The notes: a model not told the origin generated them from the sequence alone. 5,015 nucleotides of DNA from Deltaproteobacteria bacterium (GCA_021815655.1 JAKAGJ010000225.1:1-5015); one strand, 5' to 3'; positions 1-5,015 are shown, counted from the stretch's first letter. A program made the numbers and translations.

Positions 1-130
1 GGTCAAGAAGCTCCTGCACGACCCCATCCAGTTCATCCGCGAGCAGGGGCACAGGAGCGACGAGAGCCAGCGCAACCACCTGGCCCTGGCCCGGCGGGTC
101 TTCAGACTCAGCCAGGACGACGGCGACTAA
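1..130 (+). CDS. hemA: Glutamyl-tRNA reductase, C-terminal end (partial)
   Basis: Only the last 42 codons are present; the frame starts at base 2 and stops at TAA 128-130. The peptide opens VKKLLHDPIQFIRE and ends ARRVFRLSQDDGD. This is the pattern of the C-terminal dimerisation domain of glutamyl-tRNA reductase: a KKLLHDP-type helix start, a variable linker, then a (V/A)RR-(L/V)F-x-L tail. The family uses NADPH to reduce glutamyl-tRNA to glutamate-1-semialdehyde, the first step of C5-pathway tetrapyrrole synthesis in the cytoplasm. The catalytic and NADPH-binding domains lie outside the window, so the call rests on this short tail. The gene converges on the methyltransferase gene, and a strong hairpin followed by a T-run lies about 100 bases after its stop. 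No other family came to mind for this tail, but a 42-residue match is limited evidence. Confidence 0.6.
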   Translation, partial: VKKLLHDPIQFIREQGHRSDESQRNHLALARRVFRLSQDDGD

Positions 131-170
131 GCCTGAGCTAGGCTTTCTCAATCCCATTAGTGAACAGAAC

Positions 171-253
171 GGGCGGGGATAAACCCCGCCCCTACATCAA
201 GAACAAACCGTGCATAAACCATCTTAATGTGGGGGCGGGGTTTACCCCCGCCC
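171..253. repeat. Inverted pair of REP-like palindromes
   Basis: Two 27-base arms, 171-197 and 227-253, are inverted copies of each other with 25 of 27 bases matching, separated by a 29-base AT-richer loop. Each arm is itself palindromic. Arm one has GGGCGGGG (171-178) pairing with CCCCGCCC (184-191) around ATAAA. Arm two has GGGCGGGG (233-240) pairing with CCCCGCCC (246-253) around TTTAC. Two head-to-head palindromes between convergent gene ends is the arrangement of REP/BIME elements. Copy number elsewhere in the genome is unknown, so the class is inferred from structure only. Confidence 0.6.
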
Positions 254-263
254 GCGTTTTTTT
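233..263 (+). terminator. Intrinsic terminator after hemA
   Basis: A perfect 8-bp GC-only stem (233-240 with 246-253) and 5-base loop are followed by GCG and then seven T residues (257-263). Read on the plus strand this is a rho-independent terminator for the hemA transcript. It is built from the second REP-like palindrome. The minus-strand reading lacks a T-run after either stem, so termination of the methyltransferase gene here is less certain. Confidence 0.6.
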
Positions 264-265
264 GC

Positions 266-1138
266 CTACGCCCCCGCTTTGACGCCGTTGGGCTTGGTGG
301 CCACGTGTACCAGGAATTCGGTCTGCTCCCGCGAGAAGGGGTCGTGGAAGTCGCCGTAGGTCTGAATGGGTTGGAAGCCGCCCTGACTGATGAGCCCCAG
401 CAGGTAGTCGATGCGCAGGGGGCACATGTTCAGATAGAAGGTGGTCTGGTCGGGGAAGACGTAGCAGAAGCGGGCCAGGCCCTCGTCCATGTACTCCGGC
501 CTGACCTCGATGTCGCGGCCGCAGTAATAGTAGATATGCTGGCTGTGGTAGCCACGGTCCAGGATCAGGTCGTAGTTGCGCTGGTCCAGCACCAGGATGC
601 CCCCGGGCTTGAGCACCCGGTGGTACTCGGCCAGGGCTTGGCGCCGCTCCAAGTCGGTGAACAGGTGGGTGAAGGAATTTCCCAGGCAGATGATGGCGTC
701 AAAGGGTCCCTGCACCTGCTGGCTCAAGCGGCGCCAATCGGCGCGGACCGGCTGAAAATTGAGACCCCGGGCCAAGGCGTTGCGCTCGGCCTTGGCCAGC
801 ATGGCCGGGCTACCGTCCACGCTGGTGACGTCGAAGCCGGCGGCCAGCAGGCGGCAGGAGTGGAAGCCGGTGCCCGTGGCCACATCCAGCACCCGCCGCG
901 CGCCGTGGCGCCGCAGCAGGTCGATGAAGAAATCGCCCTCGCTGGCCGCCCGGAGGTCCCAGTCCACGATCTCGTCCCACTTCTCGGCCAGGCTGGCCAC
1001 GTATTCCTGGAGATAATGGTCGGTGTGGCGCACCGCCAGGGGATCAGGCCCAAATGATTGTTCCACGCTTGTTTCCGTTTCTGGCCAGTCTCCAGCGTCG
1101 GGGCGAGCGGGGGGCCGGTCTTGGTCCTGGGGGTGCAT
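266..1138 (-). CDS. gsmT: Glycine/sarcosine N-methyltransferase
   Basis: This 290-residue class I SAM-dependent methyltransferase should transfer methyl groups from SAM to glycine, giving sarcosine and then dimethylglycine, in the cytoplasm. Residue positions follow the ATG at 1138. Motif I VLDVATGTGFHS is at 83-94, the SAM-ribose acidic segment VTSVDGSPAML at about 104-114, and ICLGNSFTHLF at 150-160. DQRNYD at 185-190 matches the DHRNYD segment of animal glycine N-methyltransferase, whose Arg binds the glycine carboxylate; here it is R187. IYYYCG at about 202-207 and QTYGDF near 259-264 also fit the GSMT family of halophiles. The first 36 or so residues are poorly conserved and probably disordered. 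I chose ATG 1138 because an AAGGGA ribosome site lies 8 bases upstream and a candidate promoter lies just beyond it. An in-frame ATG at 1183 and a TTG at 1201 fall upstream of the predicted transcript start. No sarcosine/dimethylglycine methyltransferase partner is in the window, so the final product (dimethylglycine, betaine or other) is open. Confidence 0.85.
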   Translation of the reverse strand: MHPQDQDRPPARPDAGDWPETETSVEQSFGPDPLAVRHTDHYLQEYVASLAEKWDEIVDWDLRAASEGDFFIDLLRRHGARRVLDVATGTGFHSCRLLAAGFDVTSVDGSPAMLAKAERNALARGLNFQPVRADWRRLSQQVQGPFDAIICLGNSFTHLFTDLERRQALAEYHRVLKPGGILVLDQRNYDLILDRGYHSQHIYYYCGRDIEVRPEYMDEGLARFCYVFPDQTTFYLNMCPLRIDYLLGLISQGGFQPIQTYGDFHDPFSREQTEFLVHVATKPNGVKAGA

Positions 1139-1146
1139 AGCCAAAG

Positions 1147-1152
1147 TCCCTT
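1147..1152 (-). promoter_or_regulatory. Ribosome binding site of the methyltransferase gene
   Basis: The minus strand reads AAGGGA, 8 bases before the ATG at 1138. It helps decide between this start and the in-frame ATG at 1183, which has no comparable site. Confidence 0.45.
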
Positions 1153-1172
1153 CCACGGGGGTGATCCAGGCA

Positions 1173-1201
1173 ATAATAACCATTTGGCGACCCCGGGGCA
1201 A
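1173..1201 (-). promoter_or_regulatory. Candidate sigma-70 promoter of the methyltransferase gene
   Basis: On the minus strand TTGCCC (1201-1196) is followed after exactly 17 bases by TATTAT (1178-1173), one mismatch from the -10 consensus; the -35 matches 4 of 6 bases. Transcription would begin near 1166, leaving a leader of about 28 bases before the ATG at 1138. This suggests the methyltransferase can be expressed independently of the upstream synthetase-like gene. It is a consensus match only. Confidence 0.4.
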
Positions 1202-1208
1202 CCCGGGG
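1191..1208. other. 7-bp GC hairpin in the intergenic gap
   Basis: CCCCGGG (1191-1197) pairs perfectly with CCCGGGG (1202-1208) around a 4-base loop. It lies in the 138-base gap between the two minus-strand genes and overlaps the candidate -35 box of the methyltransferase promoter. On the minus strand it is followed by only moderately T-rich sequence, so it could weaken read-through from the upstream gene but is not a clear terminator. A separate 10-base perfect palindrome, CCGGCGCCGG, is at 1244-1253. Confidence 0.35.
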
Positions 1209-1276
1209 AAAGCGCGGAAGGGCCCGGCCTGGGTGGGATAAACCCGGCGCCGGCGGGGACGCTAGTGGCCAGGGGC

Positions 1277-2815
1277 TCAGACCGCCGGGTAGTCCAGCCC
1301 CAGGGCGTCGGCGGCCCGCCGGGCCATCTCGCCGGTGGCCCAGTGCACCATGCGGTAGAACAGGTCCTCCTGGGGGTCCAGAAAGAGGTTTTCCTTGCGG
1401 GCCAGCTCGCGGCCGAAGCAGCGCTTCAGGATGACCTTGGTCAGGGCCAGATGCTTAAGGTACTCCAGGTACACCATCCAGCAGGGCAGACCGTGCTGGC
1501 GGCGCAGGTGGCGCAGGAAGCGCCGGCGCAGGCCGGGATTTACCGGCCACATGGCCCGGGCGCAGATGAACTTTTTTTCAAAGCCAAAGAGATGCCGGGG
1601 CACCCCGGCCTGCTCCAGCAGGCGGCGGGGTATGGGCCGGTCGTAGTCCGTGCCCAGGCGCCAGGGGGCCATGGCCGGCGAGAGCGTGACCTGGCGTATC
1701 TTGAGGATCTCGTGGGCCCATATGAAGGGCACCGGCACCGTGACGTAACCGGCGTGCAGGCGTATCTCGGTCTGGTTCAGGCCGGTCAGGCAGCCCCGGC
1801 GGATGTGCTCGGCCAGGTGGCGCTCGGGGGTGTTCACGTCCCAGACCGTGTCGCCGTGGTTGCCGGTGAAGACCACCCCCAGCTTGCCGCTCCGGGCGAT
1901 GTGCTGGGCCATGGAGTGGAAGCTAAGCTCCGACCAGTGGCCGCTGTGGTGCTTGGGGTAGTTGGTGCACAGGTAGAACAGCTCGTCCTGGCTGATGCTC
2001 TTGCGCCGGTCGTCCAACTGGTGCACGGTCAAGCCCAGTATTTGGCCGATCTCGCGGGCGTCCTCTTTCCAGCCCTTGGGCAACAGGGTCTCCAGGGGCT
2101 GGCGCACCGGGTGGCCGGTAAAGGCTTCGGTTATGCCCAGGCCGCGCACCAGCACCGAGACCGCCGCCGAGTCGTAGCCGGCCGAGAGGGTGGTGTAGGC
2201 CAGGAAGGGATAGCGCCGGGCCGGGTCCTGGTAGTTGCGCTGGATGCCGGCCAGAATCTCCTGGAGCGAGGCGATGTATTGCTCGAAGGAATCGATCTGG
2301 TGGCGCTGAATGCGCAGATCATAGCGCGTGGGCGCCTCGGAGATGACGATATTCTCGTAGAAGACCTGCTGGATATGCTCCAACTGGGGGTGCCGCACGG
2401 CGAAGCGGCGGTCGTAGCGGTCCACGCCCTTGATGATGGACAGGCACTCGCGCCAGTAGTCGTGCTCGTCGCTTAAAGAGGCCCCCGTGGCCGCCAGCAT
2501 GAGGACCAGGCTGTTGCTGACCAGGGCCTGGCCCTGATATTCGACATATAGCAGGCGGTCGATGCTGGCCGTGGAGGGCACGAAATGCACCTCGTCGCCC
2601 TCCAGGCGGATGCCGCTGCCAAAGAAGTTCTCGCAGCGGTGAAAATCGCCCTGGCCGAAAGGCCCGTCCCACACCCCCTCCACCAGCCATTGCTGGCGCT
2701 TCTCCACGGCGGCGCCATGCACCACGCGCACCAAGCGCGCCCCGCGCTCCACCCGGGCCAGCCAGGCCAGGCGGGGCAGGCGCTCGTTGAGGGTACACTC
2801 CAGGCTAAAGGGCAT
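1277..2815 (-). CDS. Asparagine-synthase-like ATP-dependent amide synthetase without the glutaminase cysteine
   Basis: The 512-residue cytoplasmic protein resembles the synthetase half of asparagine synthase B. Residues 210-216, LSAGYDS, are the PP-loop (SGGxDS type) that holds ATP pyrophosphate. VVFTGNHGDTVWD at 314-326 occupies the place of the family's GxGxDE segment. RPIPRRLL at 393-400 and GFEKK at 411-415 fit the conserved C-terminal R and KK elements. The family adenylates a carboxylate and forms an amide. The N-terminal part (about 1-160) looks like a shortened, degenerate Ntn amidotransferase domain: ASIDRLLYVEYQGQALVSNS at 83-102 resembles the second half of that domain, but residue 2 is Pro rather than the nucleophile Cys. 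Glutamine-dependent ammonia release is therefore unlikely. Beta-lactam synthetase and lasso-peptide cyclases share this loss and a similar length, so the enzyme may join a carboxylate to a non-ammonia amine. The substrate cannot be read from the sequence. The start has an excellent GGAGGT site 5 bases upstream. The gene lies upstream of the methyltransferase gene on the same strand, 138 bases away. Confidence 0.75.
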   Translation of the reverse strand: MPFSLECTLNERLPRLAWLARVERGARLVRVVHGAAVEKRQQWLVEGVWDGPFGQGDFHRCENFFGSGIRLEGDEVHFVPSTASIDRLLYVEYQGQALVSNSLVLMLAATGASLSDEHDYWRECLSIIKGVDRYDRRFAVRHPQLEHIQQVFYENIVISEAPTRYDLRIQRHQIDSFEQYIASLQEILAGIQRNYQDPARRYPFLAYTTLSAGYDSAAVSVLVRGLGITEAFTGHPVRQPLETLLPKGWKEDAREIGQILGLTVHQLDDRRKSISQDELFYLCTNYPKHHSGHWSELSFHSMAQHIARSGKLGVVFTGNHGDTVWDVNTPERHLAEHIRRGCLTGLNQTEIRLHAGYVTVPVPFIWAHEILKIRQVTLSPAMAPWRLGTDYDRPIPRRLLEQAGVPRHLFGFEKKFICARAMWPVNPGLRRRFLRHLRRQHGLPCWMVYLEYLKHLALTKVILKRCFGRELARKENLFLDPQEDLFYRMVHWATGEMARRAADALGLDYPAV

Positions 2816-2820
2816 GCGGG

Positions 2821-2826
2821 ACCTCC
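2821..2826 (-). promoter_or_regulatory. Strong ribosome binding site of the synthetase-like gene
   Basis: The minus strand reads GGAGGT with 5 bases to the ATG at 2815, a near-ideal Shine-Dalgarno site that fixes the start. Its first base is also the last base of one arm of the 17-base inverted repeat. Confidence 0.7.
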
Positions 2827-2842
2827 GGGGATGGCCGCCGGC
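2826..2842 (-). repeat. 17-base inverted repeat, gene-proximal arm
   Basis: The minus strand here reads GCCGGCGGCCATCCCCG, which is identical to plus-strand 2938-2954. The arm abuts the ribosome site of the synthetase-like gene and would be in its mRNA leader. Confidence 0.6.
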
Positions 2843-2880
2843 AAGGGCCGGGCGCGGGTCTTATGCTGCACCAGAATGTC

Positions 2881-2908
2881 ATCTTAGCGCAAGAGGCTGA
2901 CTTGCCAA
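2881..2908 (-). promoter_or_regulatory. Candidate sigma-70 promoter of the synthetase-like gene
   Basis: The minus strand reads TTGGCA (2908-2903), a 16-base spacer and TAAGAT (2886-2881). The -35 has one mismatch and the -10 two mismatches to consensus. Transcription would start near 2874, giving a leader of about 58 bases. The element lies between the two arms of the 17-base inverted repeat. Confidence 0.4.
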
Positions 2909-2937
2909 GCCCAGCGCGCGGCCACCGCGGCCAGGCC

Positions 2938-2954
2938 GCCGGCGGCCATCCCCG
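2938..2954 (+). repeat. 17-base inverted repeat, distal arm
   Basis: GCCGGCGGCCATCCCCG is a perfect inverted copy of 2826-2842, 95 bases away. It lies upstream of the candidate -35 box of the synthetase-like gene, so it would not be part of that transcript. Confidence 0.6.
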
Positions 2955-2970
2955 AGGGTTAAGTTTGGGC

Positions 2971-3000
2971 TTGGGAATCGGGGGGTGGGGTTGTTATATT
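2971..3000 (+). promoter_or_regulatory. Candidate sigma-70 promoter of the acetyltransferase gene
   Basis: TTGGGA (2971-2976), an 18-base spacer and TATATT (2995-3000) resemble a sigma-70 promoter, with two and one mismatches to consensus. It sits in the only clearly AT-rich patch of the region. Transcription would begin near 3007. If correct, this excludes the in-frame GTG 2985 and ATG 3003 as starts of the acetyltransferase. Confidence 0.4.
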
Positions 3001-3033
3001 TAATGAGTGGTCTTGCGGCCGAAAGGGAAAGCG

Positions 3034-3144
3034 ATGCAGGATACCGCCCTGGAAAACAGGTCATTATTGGCCTGCAAACAATATTGGCAGCCGCCCGCCG
3101 GGGCCGCCGACCAACGGGAAGCCGCGTGCCCAGCCCGGCGTTAG
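3034..3144 (+). CDS. Possible 36-residue small ORF upstream of the acetyltransferase
   Basis: ATG 3034 follows AAGGGA by 5 bases, and the frame runs 36 codons from MQDTALENRS to a TAG at 3142-3144. It would be the first start codon after the predicted transcript start. Over 3034-3125 this frame ends roughly 70% of codons in G or C, against about half in the acetyltransferase frame over nearly the same stretch, so it looks the more coding-like of the two. It overlaps the proposed GTG start of the acetyltransferase by 19 bases, which would fit translational coupling. It could instead be the true N-terminus of that protein, separated by a frameshift, or chance. I do not recognise the peptide; it has no signal sequence or membrane segment. 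Confidence 0.22.
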   Translation: MQDTALENRSLLACKQYWQPPAGAADQREAACPARR

Positions 3145-3668
3145 AGGCCTCCACCCGAGCGCGGCGCCTCCAGGAAAGTCTGGAGCTGCGCTGCCGGCCG
3201 CCCCAGGACCTGGCGCCCGGGCGTCTGGATGAGATAGAGGCCCTGGTGCTGGGCGGCCGGGCCGTGGACCCGGGCTATGTGCGCCACAATCTGGAACGCG
3301 CCCATCTCATTGCCTACGCCCTCTTTGGCCAACGGGTGGTGGCCACGGTCAGCCTCAAGCATCCGCGCGCCGAATACGTGGAGCGGCTGCTGCGGCGCAC
3401 CGGCCTGGACCTGAGCGGTTATCTGGAGCGCGGCTATACCTCGGTGCACCCCGATTTCCGCGGCCAGGGCCTGGGCACCCGCCTGGTGGACCACCTCACC
3501 CGCCAGGCGGACGGGCGCCGGATATACGTGGTGATCGCCCTGGACAACCTGGCGGCCCAGGCCATCAGCCGGCGTTGCGGCACCAAGCTGGCCGCCCAAT
3601 TCCTGAGTCACGCCACGGGGCAAGAATACGGCATTTGGATTCAGCAGGCCCTGCCGGAGCAGACCTGA
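3126..3668 (+). CDS. GNAT-family N-acetyltransferase
   Basis: From the GTG at 3126 the product is 180 residues, a usual size for a GNAT enzyme, which transfers acetyl from acetyl-CoA to an amine in the cytoplasm. The fold is readable in order. The N-terminal strand and helix are LELRCRPPQDL onward, from about residue 19. A middle strand follows at AYALFGQRVVATVSL, about 63-77. Motif A, YTSVHPDFRGQGLGTRLV, spans 104-121, with the pyrophosphate-binding RGQGLG at 112-117. Motif B, DNLAAQAISRRCGTKL, is at 140-155. The acetyl acceptor cannot be inferred. The start is uncertain: the frame stays open back to ATG 3003 and GTG 2985, but codon ends there lose the G/C bias of the gene, no ribosome site is seen, and a candidate promoter lies across that stretch. 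GTG 3126 has only a weak GGGAAG 4 bases upstream. The gene diverges from the synthetase-like gene and precedes the binding-protein gene by 49 bases with no terminator between, so those two may be co-transcribed. Confidence 0.75.
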   Translation: MPSPALEASTRARRLQESLELRCRPPQDLAPGRLDEIEALVLGGRAVDPGYVRHNLERAHLIAYALFGQRVVATVSLKHPRAEYVERLLRRTGLDLSGYLERGYTSVHPDFRGQGLGTRLVDHLTRQADGRRIYVVIALDNLAAQAISRRCGTKLAAQFLSHATGQEYGIWIQQALPEQT

Positions 3669-3717
3669 CTCCGACGGCGACCGGCGCCACGCACCCTGGG
3701 AGCTGACAAGCGCTACC

Positions 3718-5015
3718 ATGATTAAACGCCTGCCCAGCGGCCTATCAGGCCCCGGCGCCCTGCTGGCGCCGCTGATCCTGTTGTTGCTGCTGCTGGGTGC
3801 CGCCCCGGCCGATGCCCGCGCCTGGGACCAGGACATCCTCAAGGTGGGGGTCCTGGAGGAACCCAAGAGCCTCAATCTGTGGCTGGCTGGCGACGCCTGG
3901 TCCAACCATGTCTTGCAGCTTTTCTACCAGCAGCTCTACGTCAACCGCCCCGGCGACCTGAAAAGGGTGCCCTGGCTGGCCGCCGGGCCGCCGGTATACG
4001 ACCCCCAGGCCCTGTCCTACACCGTGACCCTGCGCCCGGCCCGCTGGTCCGACGGCAGCCCGCTCACGGCCCAGGACGTGGCCTTCACCGGCCAGCTCAT
4101 CCACAAACTCAAGGTGCCGCGCTTCTACAGCCTGTGGAGCTTCGTCAAGAGCGTGGAGGCCATCGGCGACGACCAGGTGCGCTTCGTGCTCTCCCGCCCC
4201 GACGCCAGCTTCACCTCCCGCACCCTGACCACGCCCATCGTACAAAAGAAACAGTGGGAGCCCATCCTCAAGAAGTGCCTGACCAGCAAGAAACCCCTGG
4301 CCAGCCTGCTGCGCGCCGAGGTGGGCAACCCGGCCAGCAGCGGCCCCTTTGTGCTCAAGAGCTGGCGGCGGGGGGTGTTCCTGTACCTGGAGCGCAACGA
4401 GCATTTCTTCGGCCAGGGGCTCACCATCGACGGCCACCGCCTGGGACCCCACATCAAGGGCATCCTTTTCAAGGTCTACGGCACCAGCGACGCGGCCATC
4501 CTGGCCCTGCGCAAGGGCAGCATCGACATGTACTGGAACAACGTGCAGCCCGGCTACCTGCGCGAGATCGCCGGCGATCCCGGCATCAAGGTTTTCCACA
4601 ACCAAAAGAGCGCCTTGTACTTCCTGGGCTTCAACCTGCGGAGGCCGCCCTTCGACGACCTGGCCCTGCGCCAGGCCGTGGCCATGCTGGTGGACAAGCG
4701 CTTCATCGTCAGCCGGGTCTTGCAGGACGCCGGCGAGGTGATGCCGGCCATGGTGGCGGCGGGCAACGCCTTCTACCACCTGGACCAGGTCGCCCCCTAC
4801 GACCAGGACCTGAGCCGTGGGACACGTATCCAAAAGGCCTACGAAATTCTGGTGCGGGCCGGCTACACCTGGGAGACCCACCCCCTGGATCAGGCCGGCC
4901 GGGTGCAAAACTGCACCTGCCTGCTCAGGCCCGACGGCCAGAAGGTGCCCGAGATCACCATCCTCACCCCGCCGGCCGACTATGACCCCCAGCGGGCCAT
5001 GAGCGGCATGATGAT
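3718..5015 (+). CDS. ABC transporter substrate-binding protein, family 5 (peptide/nickel type), 3' truncated by window end
   Basis: The frame is open for 432 codons from ATG 3718 and leaves the window without a stop. Residues 1-35 form a signal peptide: MIKR, a hydrophobic core LAPLILLLLLLGAA at 16-29, and an ADARA cleavage region with likely cutting after A33 or A35. No lipobox is present, so the protein should be a soluble periplasmic binder. The mature part carries family-5 (OppA/DppA-like) landmarks: LRPARWSDGSPLTAQDVAFT at 105-124, NPASSGPFVLKSWRRG at 204-219, LERNEHFFG at 224-232, and ALRQAVAMLVDK at 316-327. The segment around 412-426 (EITILTPPADYDPQR) is also family-like. Members capture oligopeptides, dipeptides, nickel complexes or similar ligands for an ABC importer; the ligand cannot be told here. 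Full members are usually 500-600 residues, so roughly 100-200 are missing. The ribosome site is weak (GGGAG, 15 bases from the ATG). Permease genes would be expected downstream. Confidence 0.88.
   Translation, partial: MIKRLPSGLSGPGALLAPLILLLLLLGAAPADARAWDQDILKVGVLEEPKSLNLWLAGDAWSNHVLQLFYQQLYVNRPGDLKRVPWLAAGPPVYDPQALSYTVTLRPARWSDGSPLTAQDVAFTGQLIHKLKVPRFYSLWSFVKSVEAIGDDQVRFVLSRPDASFTSRTLTTPIVQKKQWEPILKKCLTSKKPLASLLRAEVGNPASSGPFVLKSWRRGVFLYLERNEHFFGQGLTIDGHRLGPHIKGILFKVYGTSDAAILALRKGSIDMYWNNVQPGYLREIAGDPGIKVFHNQKSALYFLGFNLRRPPFDDLALRQAVAMLVDKRFIVSRVLQDAGEVMPAMVAAGNAFYHLDQVAPYDQDLSRGTRIQKAYEILVRAGYTWETHPLDQAGRVQNCTCLLRPDGQKVPEITILTPPADYDPQRAMSGMM

Larger units (their letters stand above)
2816..3125. 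other. Divergent intergenic control region
   Basis: This 310-base stretch separates the minus-strand synthetase-like gene from the plus-strand acetyltransferase gene. It holds a candidate promoter facing each way, the 17-base inverted repeat and a doubtful 36-codon frame at 3034-3144. A looser 6-base inverted repeat, CCCCGA (2950-2955) with TCGGGG (2978-2983), lies just before the plus-strand promoter. No RNA gene or riboswitch was recognised. Confidence 0.5.

Noticed and set aside
227..1057. 276-codon plus-strand frame opposite the methyltransferase gene
   Set aside because: It is an antisense shadow, begins inside the REP-like repeat, and its product has no recognisable family features.
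1139..1201. Longer methyltransferase start (TTG 1201 or ATG 1183)
   Set aside because: Neither has a convincing ribosome site, and both lie upstream of the predicted transcript start near 1166. The extra residues are not part of the conserved family.
1058..2476. 472-codon plus-strand frame opposite the synthetase-like gene
   Set aside because: It is the antisense shadow of a gene with a strong ribosome site and PP-loop motif. The translated product has no recognisable domain.
1277..2815. Lasso-peptide cyclase (McjC-type) locus
   Set aside because: Length and domain loss fit, but no McjB-like leader protease or convincing precursor peptide is in the window, and the neighbour is a glycine methyltransferase. 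Precursor candidates such as 3034-3144 lack the expected core pattern.
266..3668. N-acetylglutaminylglutamine amide (NAGGN) osmolyte cluster
   Set aside because: That pathway pairs a glutamine-dependent AsnO with a large synthetase carrying an acetyltransferase domain. Here the amidotransferase nucleophile is missing and the acetyltransferase is a short stand-alone GNAT.
3761..3797. CTG/TTG-rich run that could be a slippage repeat
   Set aside because: It is simply the leucine-rich core of the signal peptide (LLLLLL) written with common Leu codons; it is too short and irregular to call a repeat.
3745..4908. 387-codon open frame on the minus strand opposite the binding-protein gene
   Set aside because: It is antisense to a clear family-5 binding protein with signal peptide and motifs. 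Its product is repetitive and rich in Val, Gly, Gln and His with no recognisable fold, as expected from a high-GC shadow frame.
3879..4985. 368-codon plus-strand frame inside the binding-protein gene
   Set aside because: Its product is dominated by Pro, Arg, Gly and Ala and lacks domain motifs. The overlapping frame from 3718 carries the real protein.

Overview
The window is very GC-rich, and its real genes end most codons in G or C. The HemA-like C-terminus, periplasmic-type binding protein and overall style suggest a Gram-negative bacterium. A high-GC Desulfobacterota (deltaproteobacterial) genome or metagenomic contig is my best guess, but this is inference because no rRNA or other phylogenetic marker is complete here.

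Layout: (1) positions 1-130 hold the 3' end of a plus-strand gene that looks like hemA (glutamyl-tRNA reductase). (2) Positions 131-265 hold a pair of inverted, REP-like palindromes ending in an intrinsic terminator, between the convergent ends of hemA and the next gene. (3) Two minus-strand genes follow. An asparagine-synthase-like ATP-dependent amide-forming enzyme (2815 to 1277) lies upstream of a glycine/sarcosine N-methyltransferase (1138 to 266); each has a plausible promoter. (4) About 310 bases of divergent control region (2816-3125) hold candidate promoters facing both ways, a perfect 17-base inverted repeat and a doubtful 36-codon reading frame. (5) Two plus-strand genes follow: a GNAT acetyltransferase (to 3668) and, 49 bases later, a peptide/nickel-type ABC transporter substrate-binding protein (3718 onward) that runs off the window.

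How they may work together: the methyltransferase makes sarcosine and dimethylglycine from glycine with SAM, a step toward betaine-type osmolytes. The synthetase-like protein keeps the ATP-pyrophosphatase motif but lacks the N-terminal cysteine of glutamine-dependent amidotransferases, so it probably ligates an amine other than glutamine-derived ammonia. Next to a methyltransferase and a divergent acetyltransferase, it could belong to a small-molecule (osmolyte or natural-product) pathway, but the sequence alone does not prove this. The GNAT and binding-protein genes could be co-transcribed. No CRISPR, tRNA, rRNA or transposase gene was seen.
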